A stretch of DNA of 64,000 nucleotides from Ruminococcus sp. (GTDB lineage Bacteria > Bacillota > Clostridia > Oscillospirales > Acutalibacteraceae). The notes below the pieces were generated by a model. The model was given only the letters and a program-made list of their open reading frames with translations. It had not been told where the DNA came from and did not search any database. Each line of letters opens with the position of its first letter. The first letter of the stretch is position 1. The stretch spans positions 62,001 to 126,000 of the forward strand of contig JAFQRC010000003.1 of the NCBI GenBank assembly GCA_017410265.1, in the 5' to 3' direction. Below, piece after piece: positions 1 to 7,666 of this stretch. The translations under genes were made by a program, and so were the position numbers.

Positions 1-357
<357 letters not shown>

Positions 358-642
358 TTATTCTACAATTGCTAAGATATCGCTCTGGCGTACAATTGTG
401 TATTCCTCGCCGTCAATCTTAACCTCTGTACCTGCGTATTTTGAAGTGATAACCTTATCACCTACATTAACGTACATTTTAACTTCGTTTCCGTCAACAA
501 AGCCACCAGGACCAACAGCAACAACATTAGCGTACTGTGGCTTCTCCTGTGCCTGTGATGAAAGAACGATACCGCTGGCAGTAGTCTGCTCAGCATTATC
601 GAGTTTTAGAACAACTCTGTCAATAAGTGGTTTGATAGTCAT
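358..642 (-). CDS. groS: Co-chaperonin GroES (Hsp10)
   Basis: A 94-residue protein of normal family length. It forms the heptameric lid that closes the GroEL folding chamber. The N-terminus (TIKPLIDRVVLK), the mobile-loop region around residues 17-35 and the GPGGF motif are typical. A GGGAGGA ribosome site precedes the ATG. It is first in the groS-groL operon, and the HrcA operator CIRCE lies 30 bases upstream of the start, so heat induction by loss of HrcA repression is expected. Confidence 0.98.
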   Translation of the reverse strand: MTIKPLIDRVVLKLDNAEQTTASGIVLSSQAQEKPQYANVVAVGPGGFVDGNEVKMYVNVGDKVITSKYAGTEVKIDGEEYTIVRQSDILAIVE

Positions 643-671
643 ATATATCCTCCCGGTAAATTATAAAGAAA

Positions 672-698
672 TTAGCACTCGCGCTTCTCGAGTGCTAA
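672..698. promoter_or_regulatory. CIRCE operator (HrcA binding site)
   Basis: A perfect 9-9-9 inverted repeat: TTAGCACTC at 672-680, a 9-base spacer, GAGTGCTAA at 690-698. This equals the CIRCE consensus with no mismatch. It sits between the groES promoter -10 box and the groES start codon, where HrcA would block transcription. hrcA itself is not in the window. Confidence 0.97.
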
Positions 699-702
699 TT
701 AT

Positions 703-731
703 ATTTTAAACCAATTTCTGTAAAAAATCAA
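703..731 (-). promoter_or_regulatory. Sigma-A promoter of groESL
   Basis: On the minus strand the -35 box TTGATT (731-726) is followed by a 17-base spacer and the -10 box TAAAAT (708-703). CIRCE follows directly, so a bound HrcA would cover the start of transcription. Confidence 0.75.
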
Positions 732-766
732 GTGCAATTTGTCACTTCACAAATTATTTACATTTG

Positions 767-1831
767 TTACTCCATAATCGCGATATCAAGAATATCTCTG
801 CTGAGTTCTATGTCGAGTTTTTTCATTGCATTTTCATTTATATGCAGATAACACTCGTAAATATACGCAATCGGGGTAGTTGCCGGCTCGGACTTACCTG
901 TCAGTATATCAAGTGCTATATCGCCCGCCGCACCGCCGATAGACGGATAGTTGATAACACCTGTGGAGAAACAACCTTTTTCAAGCATTGTAAGATTACC
1001 ACAGACAATCGGGATATTATTCTCATAAGAAAAGTCTACGATAGGTTTAATGTTTTTGTTGATATATGCGTCAACAGGAGCATAAATAATCTCTACCCCG
1101 TCTTCTTTCATACTTTCTAAAGCTGCTTCAATCTCATCAGCATCTTTAACAGGATACTTGACATATTCAATGTTAACCTGTTCTGTCTGCGCTTCTTTCT
1201 CACCGATCAACGCCTGAGTTACGGAATTTTCGTTAGTAGCTAAATAAATAGCACCTATTTTCTTCGTGTCAGGGAACATCAGCTTAATTGAATCAATCTG
1301 CTCAAAACACGGAGTATAGTCAGACACGCCGGTTACATTACCACCTGGTGCCTCATTAGATTCAACATAGTCCTCAAGCTCAGGCTCCTGCACCGCTCCG
1401 AAAACAATCGGAATTTCGGTAGTCATAGAAGCTGCAAGCTTTGTAGTAAATGGACCGATAGTGAAAATCAGGTCGTAGTCCTCGTCAATAAACCGCTTTA
1501 TAACTTCCTCGCATTTATCATTATCCTCTTCCAGATTATAGTCGAGGATAATATTATTATTATTTATGTAGCCATTGGCAGCAAGCTCCGCAATAAAACC
1601 CTGATAAACATTATTCGCATTCTCAACATTGGAATGCTGAATGATACCTACAGTGTAAATCTCCTGGGGCTCTGTCGGTGCTTCGTCAACAGTAGCTACT
1701 TCATCTACAGTAGAAACAGGTTGTGTAGCTTCCGGAGCAATTTTCGACGCACGATATACAGCAAAGAAAACACCACCGAGGATAGCTAAAATCAACACAA
1801 TATTCACGATAAGTACAAGATGTTTCTTCAC
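767..1831 (-). CDS. ABC-type substrate-binding protein (TrpX/ABC_sub_bind family), orphan
   Basis: A 354-residue protein: one N-terminal membrane segment (residues about 5-27), an acidic Thr/Pro-rich linker to about residue 57, then a two-lobe periplasmic-binding fold like PF04392 (VGIIQHS start, IGPFTTKLA, GNLTMLEKG). Family members bind small ligands, often amino acids, for ABC importers. No lipobox cysteine is seen, so it is probably held by an uncleaved membrane helix. The start is GTG behind AAAGGATG. No permease or ATPase gene adjoins it, so the transporter partner and ligand are unknown. It has its own strong promoter. Confidence 0.85.
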   Translation of the reverse strand: MKKHLVLIVNIVLILAILGGVFFAVYRASKIAPEATQPVSTVDEVATVDEAPTEPQEIYTVGIIQHSNVENANNVYQGFIAELAANGYINNNNIILDYNLEEDNDKCEEVIKRFIDEDYDLIFTIGPFTTKLAASMTTEIPIVFGAVQEPELEDYVESNEAPGGNVTGVSDYTPCFEQIDSIKLMFPDTKKIGAIYLATNENSVTQALIGEKEAQTEQVNIEYVKYPVKDADEIEAALESMKEDGVEIIYAPVDAYINKNIKPIVDFSYENNIPIVCGNLTMLEKGCFSTGVINYPSIGGAAGDIALDILTGKSEPATTPIAYIYECYLHINENAMKKLDIELSRDILDIAIME

Positions 1832-1867
1832 AAAATCATCCTTTCCCTATTTATATATATTGCTTGC

Positions 1868-1896
1868 ATTTTACAGTAATAGCACAGATTTGTCAA
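1868..1896 (-). promoter_or_regulatory. Sigma-A promoter of the substrate-binding protein gene
   Basis: Minus strand: perfect -35 TTGACA (1896-1891), 17-base spacer, -10 TAAAAT (1873-1868), about 35 bases before the GTG start. Confidence 0.8.
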
Positions 1897-1938
1897 ACAA
1901 AGACCTATTCTAAGCTAAATTTAAGACGAATAATAAAA

Positions 1939-1962
1939 AAGACACCTGCTAACAGGTGTCTT
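1939..1962 (-). terminator. Rho-independent terminator of the DUF1836 gene
   Basis: A 10-bp stem (AAGACACCTG paired with CAGGTGTCTT) with a 4-base loop, then a T-run on the minus strand. It starts 5 bases after the stop codon at 1968. Confidence 0.9.
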
Positions 1963-1967
1963 AAAAT

Positions 1968-2492
1968 TCAGTCATCTTTATTCTGTTTGACAGATATTTC
2001 AGAAAAGCATGAATTCAGAAATGTTATATGAGAAATCGCGATGATAGCACTTCTGAGCATCTTCTTTTCGTTAGAAACAGAAACTCCGACCTTATCAACA
2101 CTGTCTTTAAGACCGAATTGATAAAACAGCATATTCTCGAGTTCTATACAAAAGTAGTTATATGCAACTACATCGGCATAAACACCCTTCTGTTTAGAAA
2201 AAAGTACAGAGATATTATCAAGAGAAATAACATTCTTCAATATAGCGATAGCGATAATATGTGCGATGTGGTTTTTGTAGTACTGTTTATGCACAGGATT
2301 ATTAACAAGCCCCATTTTTACATAATTTCTTATCATAGAGCCTGTTATTTCGAAACCAATCGGCAATAAATAACCGTTGATGTATTTAGCTGTTTGTTCC
2401 AAATACAGTCCGACATCAGGTATCTCGTTGTATTTCGGTAAACGAAACGACCTAACCGAGTCAACTGTAACTAAATTCAAATTCTCTTCCAT
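1968..2492 (-). CDS. DUF1836 protein, probable DNA-binding regulator
   Basis: A 174-residue protein matching the DUF1836 family (RSFRLPKYNEIPDVGLYLEQTAKYI near the N-terminus, then GSMIRNYVKMGLV, like a MerR-type helix-turn-helix with a recognition segment). From memory, the B. subtilis relative YkrK is a repressor of the membrane protease gene htpX, so a regulator role is inferred. The gene diverges from a DegV gene. No Shine-Dalgarno site precedes the ATG at 2492, and the -10 box lies only 7 bases away, so the mRNA is predicted to be leaderless. The operator target may be the TATCGAAAA repeat in both promoters. Confidence 0.8.
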   Translation of the reverse strand: MEENLNLVTVDSVRSFRLPKYNEIPDVGLYLEQTAKYINGYLLPIGFEITGSMIRNYVKMGLVNNPVHKQYYKNHIAHIIAIAILKNVISLDNISVLFSKQKGVYADVVAYNYFCIELENMLFYQFGLKDSVDKVGVSVSNEKKMLRSAIIAISHITFLNSCFSEISVKQNKDD

Positions 2493-2499
2493 AGGTACT

Positions 2500-2527
2500 A
2501 TTATACTATCGAAAAGTTGATTGTCAA
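2500..2527 (-). promoter_or_regulatory. Sigma-A promoter of the DUF1836 gene, predicted leaderless transcript
   Basis: Minus strand: perfect TTGACA (2527-2522), 16-base spacer, perfect TATAAT (2505-2500). Initiation 6-8 bases downstream falls at about 2493, next to the A of the ATG at 2492. The spacer contains TTTTCGATA. Confidence 0.85.
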
Positions 2528-2578
2528 GTTAAAACCCCGAGATTAGTTTCCCGTTACCCCTTGACAGGTTTTTCGATA
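2507..2578. repeat. Inverted 9-mer pair, candidate operators in divergent promoters
   Basis: TATCGAAAA at 2507-2515 and its exact inverse TTTTCGATA at 2570-2578. One copy lies in the spacer of each divergent promoter. Centres are 63 bp apart, close to six helical turns, which would suit a dimer or tetramer binding both sites. Confidence 0.55.
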
Positions 2579-2589
2579 ACCTATATAAT
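2561..2589 (+). promoter_or_regulatory. Sigma-A promoter of the DegV gene (perfect consensus)
   Basis: TTGACA (2561-2566), 17-base spacer, TATAAT (2584-2589). Both hexamers match consensus fully. The start codon follows 40 bases downstream. Confidence 0.92.
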
Positions 2590-2628
2590 ATGCAAGGATT
2601 TTGAAACTTAATTTATACGGAGATTGCT

Positions 2629-3486
2629 ATGAAATACAGATATAAAATTGTTACTGACTCATCAGCAGATATTATTAATTCAAATTTTGCTATTGACAGC
2701 GAATCTGTTCCGATGAAAATAATCGCAGGTGAAAAAGAATTCATTGACAACAAAGCTTTGGATATAAAATCCATGGTCGGATACCTGAGCAATTATAAAG
2801 GAAAGTCATCCACCGCTTGTCCGGGTGTTATGGACTACATAAAGGCATTTTCTGACGCAGAGAGAGTAATTTGCATCACTATCACAGGAACGCTTTCAGG
2901 TAGTTACAACTCAGCTTGCATAGCTAAAGAAGAATACGAAGAGAAGTATCCAGAAAGAAAAGTATGTGTTATAAACTCACTTTCCGCAGGACCTGAGCTA
3001 AAGCTATATATCGAAAAGACCGAAGAGTTAGTTAAAGCAGGCTTTGATTTTGATAAAATATGTAAAATGCTCGAAGAATACAAAATGCAGACAGGACTCG
3101 TTTTTTCGCTTGAGTGTCTGAATAATCTCGCTAACAATGGACGAGTTAATCCCGTTGTTGCTAAAGCTGCGGGACTCCTCGGAATCAGAATCGTCGGAAA
3201 AGCCAGCGACATCGGCGACTTGCAGCCACTCGATAAAACTCGCGGAGCAGAAAAAACCTACGAAAAACTCGTCAGCAGAATGATAAGCGAGGGCTACAAT
3301 GGTGGTAAAGTTCGAATCGACCATTGCTATAACGAAGACGGAGCAAACAAAGTAAAAGAGCTGATATCAGCTAAATTTCCAAGTGCAGATATCATAATAG
3401 ACACTACACACGGTTTGTGCAGCTTTTATGCTGAAAACGGTGGAATGCTAATTGCTTTCGAAAAGAGAGTATATCAAAAAGTATAA
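2629..3486 (+). CDS. DegV family fatty-acid-binding protein
   Basis: A 285-residue protein of normal DegV length. DegV/FakB proteins bind a fatty acid in a two-domain fold, and some present it to a FakA kinase for phospholipid synthesis. The N-terminal KIVTDSSADI strand, the STACPG segment and the TGTLSGSYNSA motif (ligand carboxylate binding) are present. The ATG follows CGGAGATT. It is a single-gene unit between its consensus promoter and the terminator at 3497. No fakA gene is nearby, so the partner is unknown. Confidence 0.93.
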   Translation: MKYRYKIVTDSSADIINSNFAIDSESVPMKIIAGEKEFIDNKALDIKSMVGYLSNYKGKSSTACPGVMDYIKAFSDAERVICITITGTLSGSYNSACIAKEEYEEKYPERKVCVINSLSAGPELKLYIEKTEELVKAGFDFDKICKMLEEYKMQTGLVFSLECLNNLANNGRVNPVVAKAAGLLGIRIVGKASDIGDLQPLDKTRGAEKTYEKLVSRMISEGYNGGKVRIDHCYNEDGANKVKELISAKFPSADIIIDTTHGLCSFYAENGGMLIAFEKRVYQKV

Positions 3487-3496
3487 TCACAGAAAA

Positions 3497-3525
3497 ATGC
3501 ACCTTTAATAAACAAAGGTGCATTA
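3497..3525. terminator. Bidirectional terminator
   Basis: Stem AATGCACCTTT / AAAGGTGCATT with T-runs on both strands. It serves the convergent DegV gene (stop 3486) and the DUF1643 gene (stop 3529). Confidence 0.85.
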
Positions 3526-3528
3526 TTT

Positions 3529-4146
3529 TTATCGCATTAATACATCACAGCAATATACATCTATATCAAAAGGATCAAGTACGCTGTCTTTTTTCAGATA
3601 CAGCGGGTGGTGTGGATGTCCTTTTTTTGAAATATTTCCCGCCGTAAACCACGAAGCGCTATACCTCTTCCCTATCTCGGCCATGGTAAGCACGCACCGC
3701 GAGAGATAGTCACGTTTTTCGATGATATTTCCCCACGCTGCCCAGATAACAGGCTTATCTTTTGATAATCTCAAAACATACTCAAAGGCCTTCATATTCT
3801 CGCTGTGTAAAAACTCATTGAGGTTCTCTTCCATATCATCAGGATTGGTCGCACGCTGAGCATAAACATTAAACATTATAAAACTATCGTATCCGTTATG
3901 AAGAGCGATTCGCTCAACGGATTTAAGCGTATTATCAAGGTCATCAGGTGCTGCTGTTGATGGATTTATTCCGATACATATAAGAGGCTTCTCACCTTTT
4001 GTGCCGAGTATGTAACGATATTCGCTGTAAAAATCAGGAACATAAAGCCATTTATTTGTGTCATATTTATCAGCGTTTCTTATCTCCAGTGCATCAGAGA
4101 ATTTTAAAACCGATATTTCTGTAGTAGTAGCAGACGGAATATGCAT
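3529..4146 (-). CDS. DUF1643 domain protein
   Basis: A 205-residue protein with the DUF1643 hallmarks: YRYILG, then CIGINPSTA, then RIALHNGYDSFIMFNVYAQRA and WAAWGN. The biochemical function of the family is not known to me. The start is taken at ATG 4146, because GGAGG lies 5 bases upstream of it. An in-frame ATG 18 bases further upstream would place that ribosome site inside the gene. It converges on the DegV gene. Confidence 0.85.
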   Translation of the reverse strand: MHIPSATTTEISVLKFSDALEIRNADKYDTNKWLYVPDFYSEYRYILGTKGEKPLICIGINPSTAAPDDLDNTLKSVERIALHNGYDSFIMFNVYAQRATNPDDMEENLNEFLHSENMKAFEYVLRLSKDKPVIWAAWGNIIEKRDYLSRCVLTMAEIGKRYSASWFTAGNISKKGHPHHPLYLKKDSVLDPFDIDVYCCDVLMR

Positions 4147-4218
4147 AATAGCCTCCATAATCAATATATGAACTCAGTATAACATAACCCTCTGTAAATG
4201 TACATAAAAAAAGAAAAA

Positions 4219-4240
4219 GGCGGGTGCAAAAGCACCCGCC
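4219..4240 (-). terminator. Terminator of the amylase gene
   Basis: A perfect 9-bp GC-rich stem (GGCGGGTGC / GCACCCGCC) with an AAAA loop, followed on the minus strand by a C-interrupted T-run. Confidence 0.92.
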
Positions 4241-4271
4241 ACAATTCTAAATTCAATTATTCCTGATAATA

Positions 4272-6701
4272 TCAACCAACGGATACTTTCTCGCCGATTT
4301 TGTTGTTATCGCCGAGCTTAGCAACATATCTTTGAATGAAAGTTGCATCCATTACTGAAATATCGCCATCCAAATCAACATCAGCTGCAAGATAAGCCTT
4401 ATCAGCAAGAGTTATTGTCTGAGCAACATGTCTCTGTACAACAGTTGCGTCTACAACAGCAACATCGCCGTCTTCGTTAGCATCACCGAGTACATACTCA
4501 TCTGGGTCAATCGGCTTATCTGTAGGTCCGTCTGTTGGACCGTCTGTTGGACCATCTGTAGGGTCTTCTGTAGGGTCTTCGTCGCTTGGCCATACATACT
4601 CATAGAAGTTAGGTGTCCAGTAACCTACATCCCACTTATTCTCCTGAGATGGAACCTGAGCTGAGAGGTACATACCAGCACTTTCAGGAACAGAAAGGTC
4701 GATAGTCTGGCTAGCACCACCGCTACCGGTACCATCGTTAATAATGTACATATCATACTGTGAAGGAATATAAGCAACGAACTGTTTCTCACCATAACCG
4801 TTGTTATCTGTAACCTTCTTCATAGGTGTACCTGGCCACTGTACCATAGCTGTATCTGTAGCCTTATCCCAGCAATATGAGTAAGCGTTATTCCATGTCT
4901 TTGTAGAAAGAACTATAGTTGTGTAACCCTCAAATGTTGGGAATGTACCGGAAGCAGGATCAACAGGAACTGAATATGGATCCTTTGGAGCCTCTGGGAT
5001 AACAGGTTTTGTATCTTCTGCATAGTAGATACAAGCAATACCTGTAGAACCAATCTGACCTGTAAGCTGCTGATTAGCAACTGTAAACTCGTTGCCTGTA
5101 AGAGCATCGATGTATTTACCGTCAGCAAGTCTGTAAGTAGCCATATTAACAGACTTTGTAGTACCGCCGAGGTTAACAAGAGTTGCACCTACGCCACCAC
5201 GCTCGATAGCAGTAACCTTATCATAGGTTGAGCAATATTCAAAAGCATCGCCAAAGTAGTTATCGAACTGGTTAACAACAGCAACTTCTGGTAATGTCCA
5301 GGAGGTGAGGTTAGCATCACCAAGAGTGATGTTAGCGCAGATAGCTTCGATAGCATCGCGGTTAGTACCTGTTTTGTCATCAGGACGAGCGAAGTATACG
5401 CCTGTAATCTTCTGACGAGCAGCTGTTAAAGCCCAGATTTTGTTTCTCTGCTGTACTGTAAGAGATGATGTACCGCCGTCGATATATGTGTCGTGAGACT
5501 CGTTCCACTGGATAACATTCTCTTTTGTGAAGTTAACAGTTGATGGGTCACATCCCTCAGCCTCTGACTGATAGAAAGGTGTTGGGTTACCACCGTTACC
5601 GTTCTTCTGAACAGCATCTTTTATAGCCCAGTATGATGAAGAGTCAGTTACATCCATAAGCTCTGTGTACTCACTGAATGGACGACCGTCACCACATTTG
5701 TTGAGGATTTCGCCGTATGCGTAGCACTCTTTGTTAGGATAGTTTTCTCTGAGCTTTAAGAGTGTATCCTGCCAGAAGTCAGAAGGGAAATATGTATCGT
5801 GAAGAGTTTCGATGTGCTTAGCAGCGTCAAAACGGAAACCGTCAACATCGCACTCGTCAACAAGCTCTACAAAGTACTCATAGATAGTATCCTGTACAAG
5901 CTGTGTCTCAGTAGCAAGGTCAGGAAGACCAGATGTACAGTGCTGTGTAAGAGATTCTTCGATATCTCTCTCGTTAGCAGAACCGCCATAGATTAAATTA
6001 CCTGCAGCATCCTTCTTTGGTTTACCTGTAGAATCATACTGTGGCATTGACTGACCCATGTTCTCAACATAAGTCATATCTTTCCATGGAGAGTGGAAAG
6101 CCTTAGCAGCTAAGAGCTCAGGCTCGAACTCAGCAGCACGTGAGTTAATATGATCCATAGGGTTTGTAGAATCGTTGTCGTAAACACCAATATGGTCATC
6201 ATCTGTACCCATATGGTTGATAACTGCGTCAACGATAACCTTTAGACCTAACTTGTGAGCTTCCTGTACCATCTCTTTGAACTCACTCTTAACACCAAGA
6301 GCGTTGTCAGTGGACTCGTTGAGCTGGAAACCAGCTGGCTGATAGAACATCCACCAACCGTTTGGAGCAATACCGTTTACTTTAGGTTCACAGACCTTAA
6401 CTCCCTTTGTAGGCATCTTAAGTTCGTTTGGAGGAGATACCTGGATAGTAGTAAAGCCCTGTTTTGCAAGTGTCTCGAGATTAGCAACAATGTTCTTGTA
6501 AGACCAGTTCCAAGCCTGGATAATCTTACCTTCATCAACTGTGTCCTCAAGACCATAGTTGTTTTCCGGCTTGATAGCTTCGAGCATTTTTTCGTACTCG
6601 TTATAGTTTGTTTCAGCGCTAACAGCAGTTAAGCTGACAGCAAAACAAGAAACGGCAATAACTACAGCAAGCATCAAGCTGATAATTCTTTTTGTTTTCA
6701 T
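4272..6701 (-). CDS. Secreted GH13 alpha-amylase with CBM26 and type I dockerin (amylosome enzyme)
   Basis: An 809-residue extracellular starch hydrolase. A signal peptide covers about residues 1-29. The GH13 barrel spans about 50-560: region I DAVINH 158-163, region II GFRFDAAKH with nucleophile Asp292, acid/base Glu331 in YGEI, region IV ESHD 401-404 (the more usual form is ENHD). A CBM26-like starch-binding module with aromatic residues follows at about 590-685, then a PTDG-repeat linker (709-730). The dockerin has two calcium loops (739-758 and 773-792), each followed by an IQRY/VQRH-type helix. A dockerin implies docking on a cohesin scaffold, as in R. bromii amylosomes. ATG follows AGGAGGT. 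It is monocistronic with its own promoter and terminator. Confidence 0.96.
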   Translation of the reverse strand: MKTKRIISLMLAVVIAVSCFAVSLTAVSAETNYNEYEKMLEAIKPENNYGLEDTVDEGKIIQAWNWSYKNIVANLETLAKQGFTTIQVSPPNELKMPTKGVKVCEPKVNGIAPNGWWMFYQPAGFQLNESTDNALGVKSEFKEMVQEAHKLGLKVIVDAVINHMGTDDDHIGVYDNDSTNPMDHINSRAAEFEPELLAAKAFHSPWKDMTYVENMGQSMPQYDSTGKPKKDAAGNLIYGGSANERDIEESLTQHCTSGLPDLATETQLVQDTIYEYFVELVDECDVDGFRFDAAKHIETLHDTYFPSDFWQDTLLKLRENYPNKECYAYGEILNKCGDGRPFSEYTELMDVTDSSSYWAIKDAVQKNGNGGNPTPFYQSEAEGCDPSTVNFTKENVIQWNESHDTYIDGGTSSLTVQQRNKIWALTAARQKITGVYFARPDDKTGTNRDAIEAICANITLGDANLTSWTLPEVAVVNQFDNYFGDAFEYCSTYDKVTAIERGGVGATLVNLGGTTKSVNMATYRLADGKYIDALTGNEFTVANQQLTGQIGSTGIACIYYAEDTKPVIPEAPKDPYSVPVDPASGTFPTFEGYTTIVLSTKTWNNAYSYCWDKATDTAMVQWPGTPMKKVTDNNGYGEKQFVAYIPSQYDMYIINDGTGSGGASQTIDLSVPESAGMYLSAQVPSQENKWDVGYWTPNFYEYVWPSDEDPTEDPTDGPTDGPTDGPTDKPIDPDEYVLGDANEDGDVAVVDATVVQRHVAQTITLADKAYLAADVDLDGDISVMDATFIQRYVAKLGDNNKIGEKVSVG

Positions 6702-6767
6702 GTTTACCTCCTGAAGGATATTGATAATTAGAAGAAAACATAGTAACTTAATTTTTCTTCATTGTTA

Positions 6768-6796
6768 ATTATACATTAATTACAATTCATTTTCAA
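6768..6796 (-). promoter_or_regulatory. Sigma-A promoter of the amylase gene
   Basis: Minus strand: TTGAAA (6796-6791), 17-base spacer, perfect TATAAT (6773-6768). The leader is about 60 bases. I found no clear cre site in the surrounding AT-rich spacer. Confidence 0.85.
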
Positions 6797-6878
6797 TTCA
6801 TATTTCGTACAAAATAAATCAATATATTTATTCATTTTAGATAAAAACAAATTTTAAAATATATTTACACCTTTTGCG

Positions 6879-6907
6879 TTGAAAAAAAGCATTTTATGTG
6901 GTAGTAT
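6879..6907 (+). promoter_or_regulatory. Sigma-A promoter of the zinc-ribbon membrane protein gene
   Basis: TTGAAA (6879-6884), 17-base spacer, TAGTAT (6902-6907), 30 bases before the ATG. It is divergent from the amylase promoter but does not overlap it. Confidence 0.65.
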
Positions 6908-6937
6908 CATTACACTGCTTAATTGAAGGTGACAATA

Positions 6938-7315
6938 ATGAAAAAATGCGAATACTGCGCAAAGGAAATTTCATACCATCAGATGTACTGCTGTGACGAT
7001 TGCCAGTCAAGTGCAAACGATTTTTACGATATGAGAGATAGAATAACAAAAATTATGTCTATTATAAACGGTGTGTGCGTAATGTCCATCGGAATCGGGA
7101 TTTTCGTTTTCTCTTTTTACAGAGAAATCGGAGCATATATGGTATCTATCCCGCTTGTGATACTTGGAATACTGTACATCTTCTTCCCTATTCCCGCAGA
7201 TGTTATGATTCAAAAAAATAAAATCCTCAAAGCGGTTAAAACAACCCGTATTATCGGAATTATTCTTCTCGTTTTAGGAATAATCAGCACAACAGTAGCG
7301 ATATTTACCATTTAA
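6938..7315 (+). CDS. Small membrane protein with N-terminal zinc-ribbon-like cysteines
   Basis: A 125-residue protein of unknown function. Cys4, Cys7, Cys18, Cys19 and Cys22 form a CxxC...CCxxC pattern like a short zinc ribbon. Three hydrophobic segments follow (about 40-62, 67-86, 100-123). The ATG at 6938 is chosen because GAAGGTGA lies just upstream; a TTG 15 bases earlier would include that site. The next gene starts 68 bases downstream on the same strand, with no terminator between, so the two may be co-transcribed. Confidence 0.75.
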   Translation: MKKCEYCAKEISYHQMYCCDDCQSSANDFYDMRDRITKIMSIINGVCVMSIGIGIFVFSFYREIGAYMVSIPLVILGILYIFFPIPADVMIQKNKILKAVKTTRIIGIILLVLGIISTTVAIFTI

Positions 7316-7383
7316 AAATAGTATAAAGCAAATTCAAATGCGAAGAATATTAAAACAGCCTATAATAATCAGGAGGTTTTAAT

Positions 7384-7611
7384 ATGCTGGATAAAATCGC
7401 GCTGAGCTTGCTTGTAATCGGCGGTATCAACTGGGGCAGTGTCGGACTTTTCAAATTCGACATCGTTGCCTGGATATGTGGAGGACAAACAGGCATTATC
7501 AGCAGAATTATTTATGTTGTGGTAGGTCTGTCAGCTCTGTGGTGCATTTCTCTGCTTTTCAGAGATCACACAGAAGCCGGTGACTCAGACCTGACAAGCA
7601 ACCCGATTTAA
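7384..7611 (+). CDS. DUF378 small membrane protein
   Basis: A 75-residue protein with two membrane helices. It matches DUF378: ALSLLVIGGINWGSVGLF in helix 1 and a second helix ending before a charged tail. Function is unknown. A strong AGGAGG ribosome site precedes the ATG. It is followed by a bidirectional terminator. Confidence 0.88.
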   Translation: MLDKIALSLLVIGGINWGSVGLFKFDIVAWICGGQTGIISRIIYVVVGLSALWCISLLFRDHTEAGDSDLTSNPI

Positions 7612-7622
7612 GTAAACAAAAA

Positions 7623-7644
7623 TGCCGTCGGAAAACCGACGGCA
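7623..7644. terminator. Bidirectional terminator
   Basis: A perfect 9-bp stem (TGCCGTCGG / CCGACGGCA) with an AAAA loop and T-rich flanks on both strands. It lies between the DUF378 gene and ackA, which converge. Confidence 0.92.
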
Positions 7645-7666
7645 TAATTTTTTGCTATACTAATAA

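Noticed and set aside
398..709. 103-codon open frame on the plus strand across groES and CIRCE
   Set aside because: It is antisense to a certain gene, has no ribosome site, and the protein has no recognisable pattern.
3518..3709. 63-codon plus-strand frame near the DegV terminator
   Set aside because: It begins inside the bidirectional terminator and is antisense to the DUF1643 gene.
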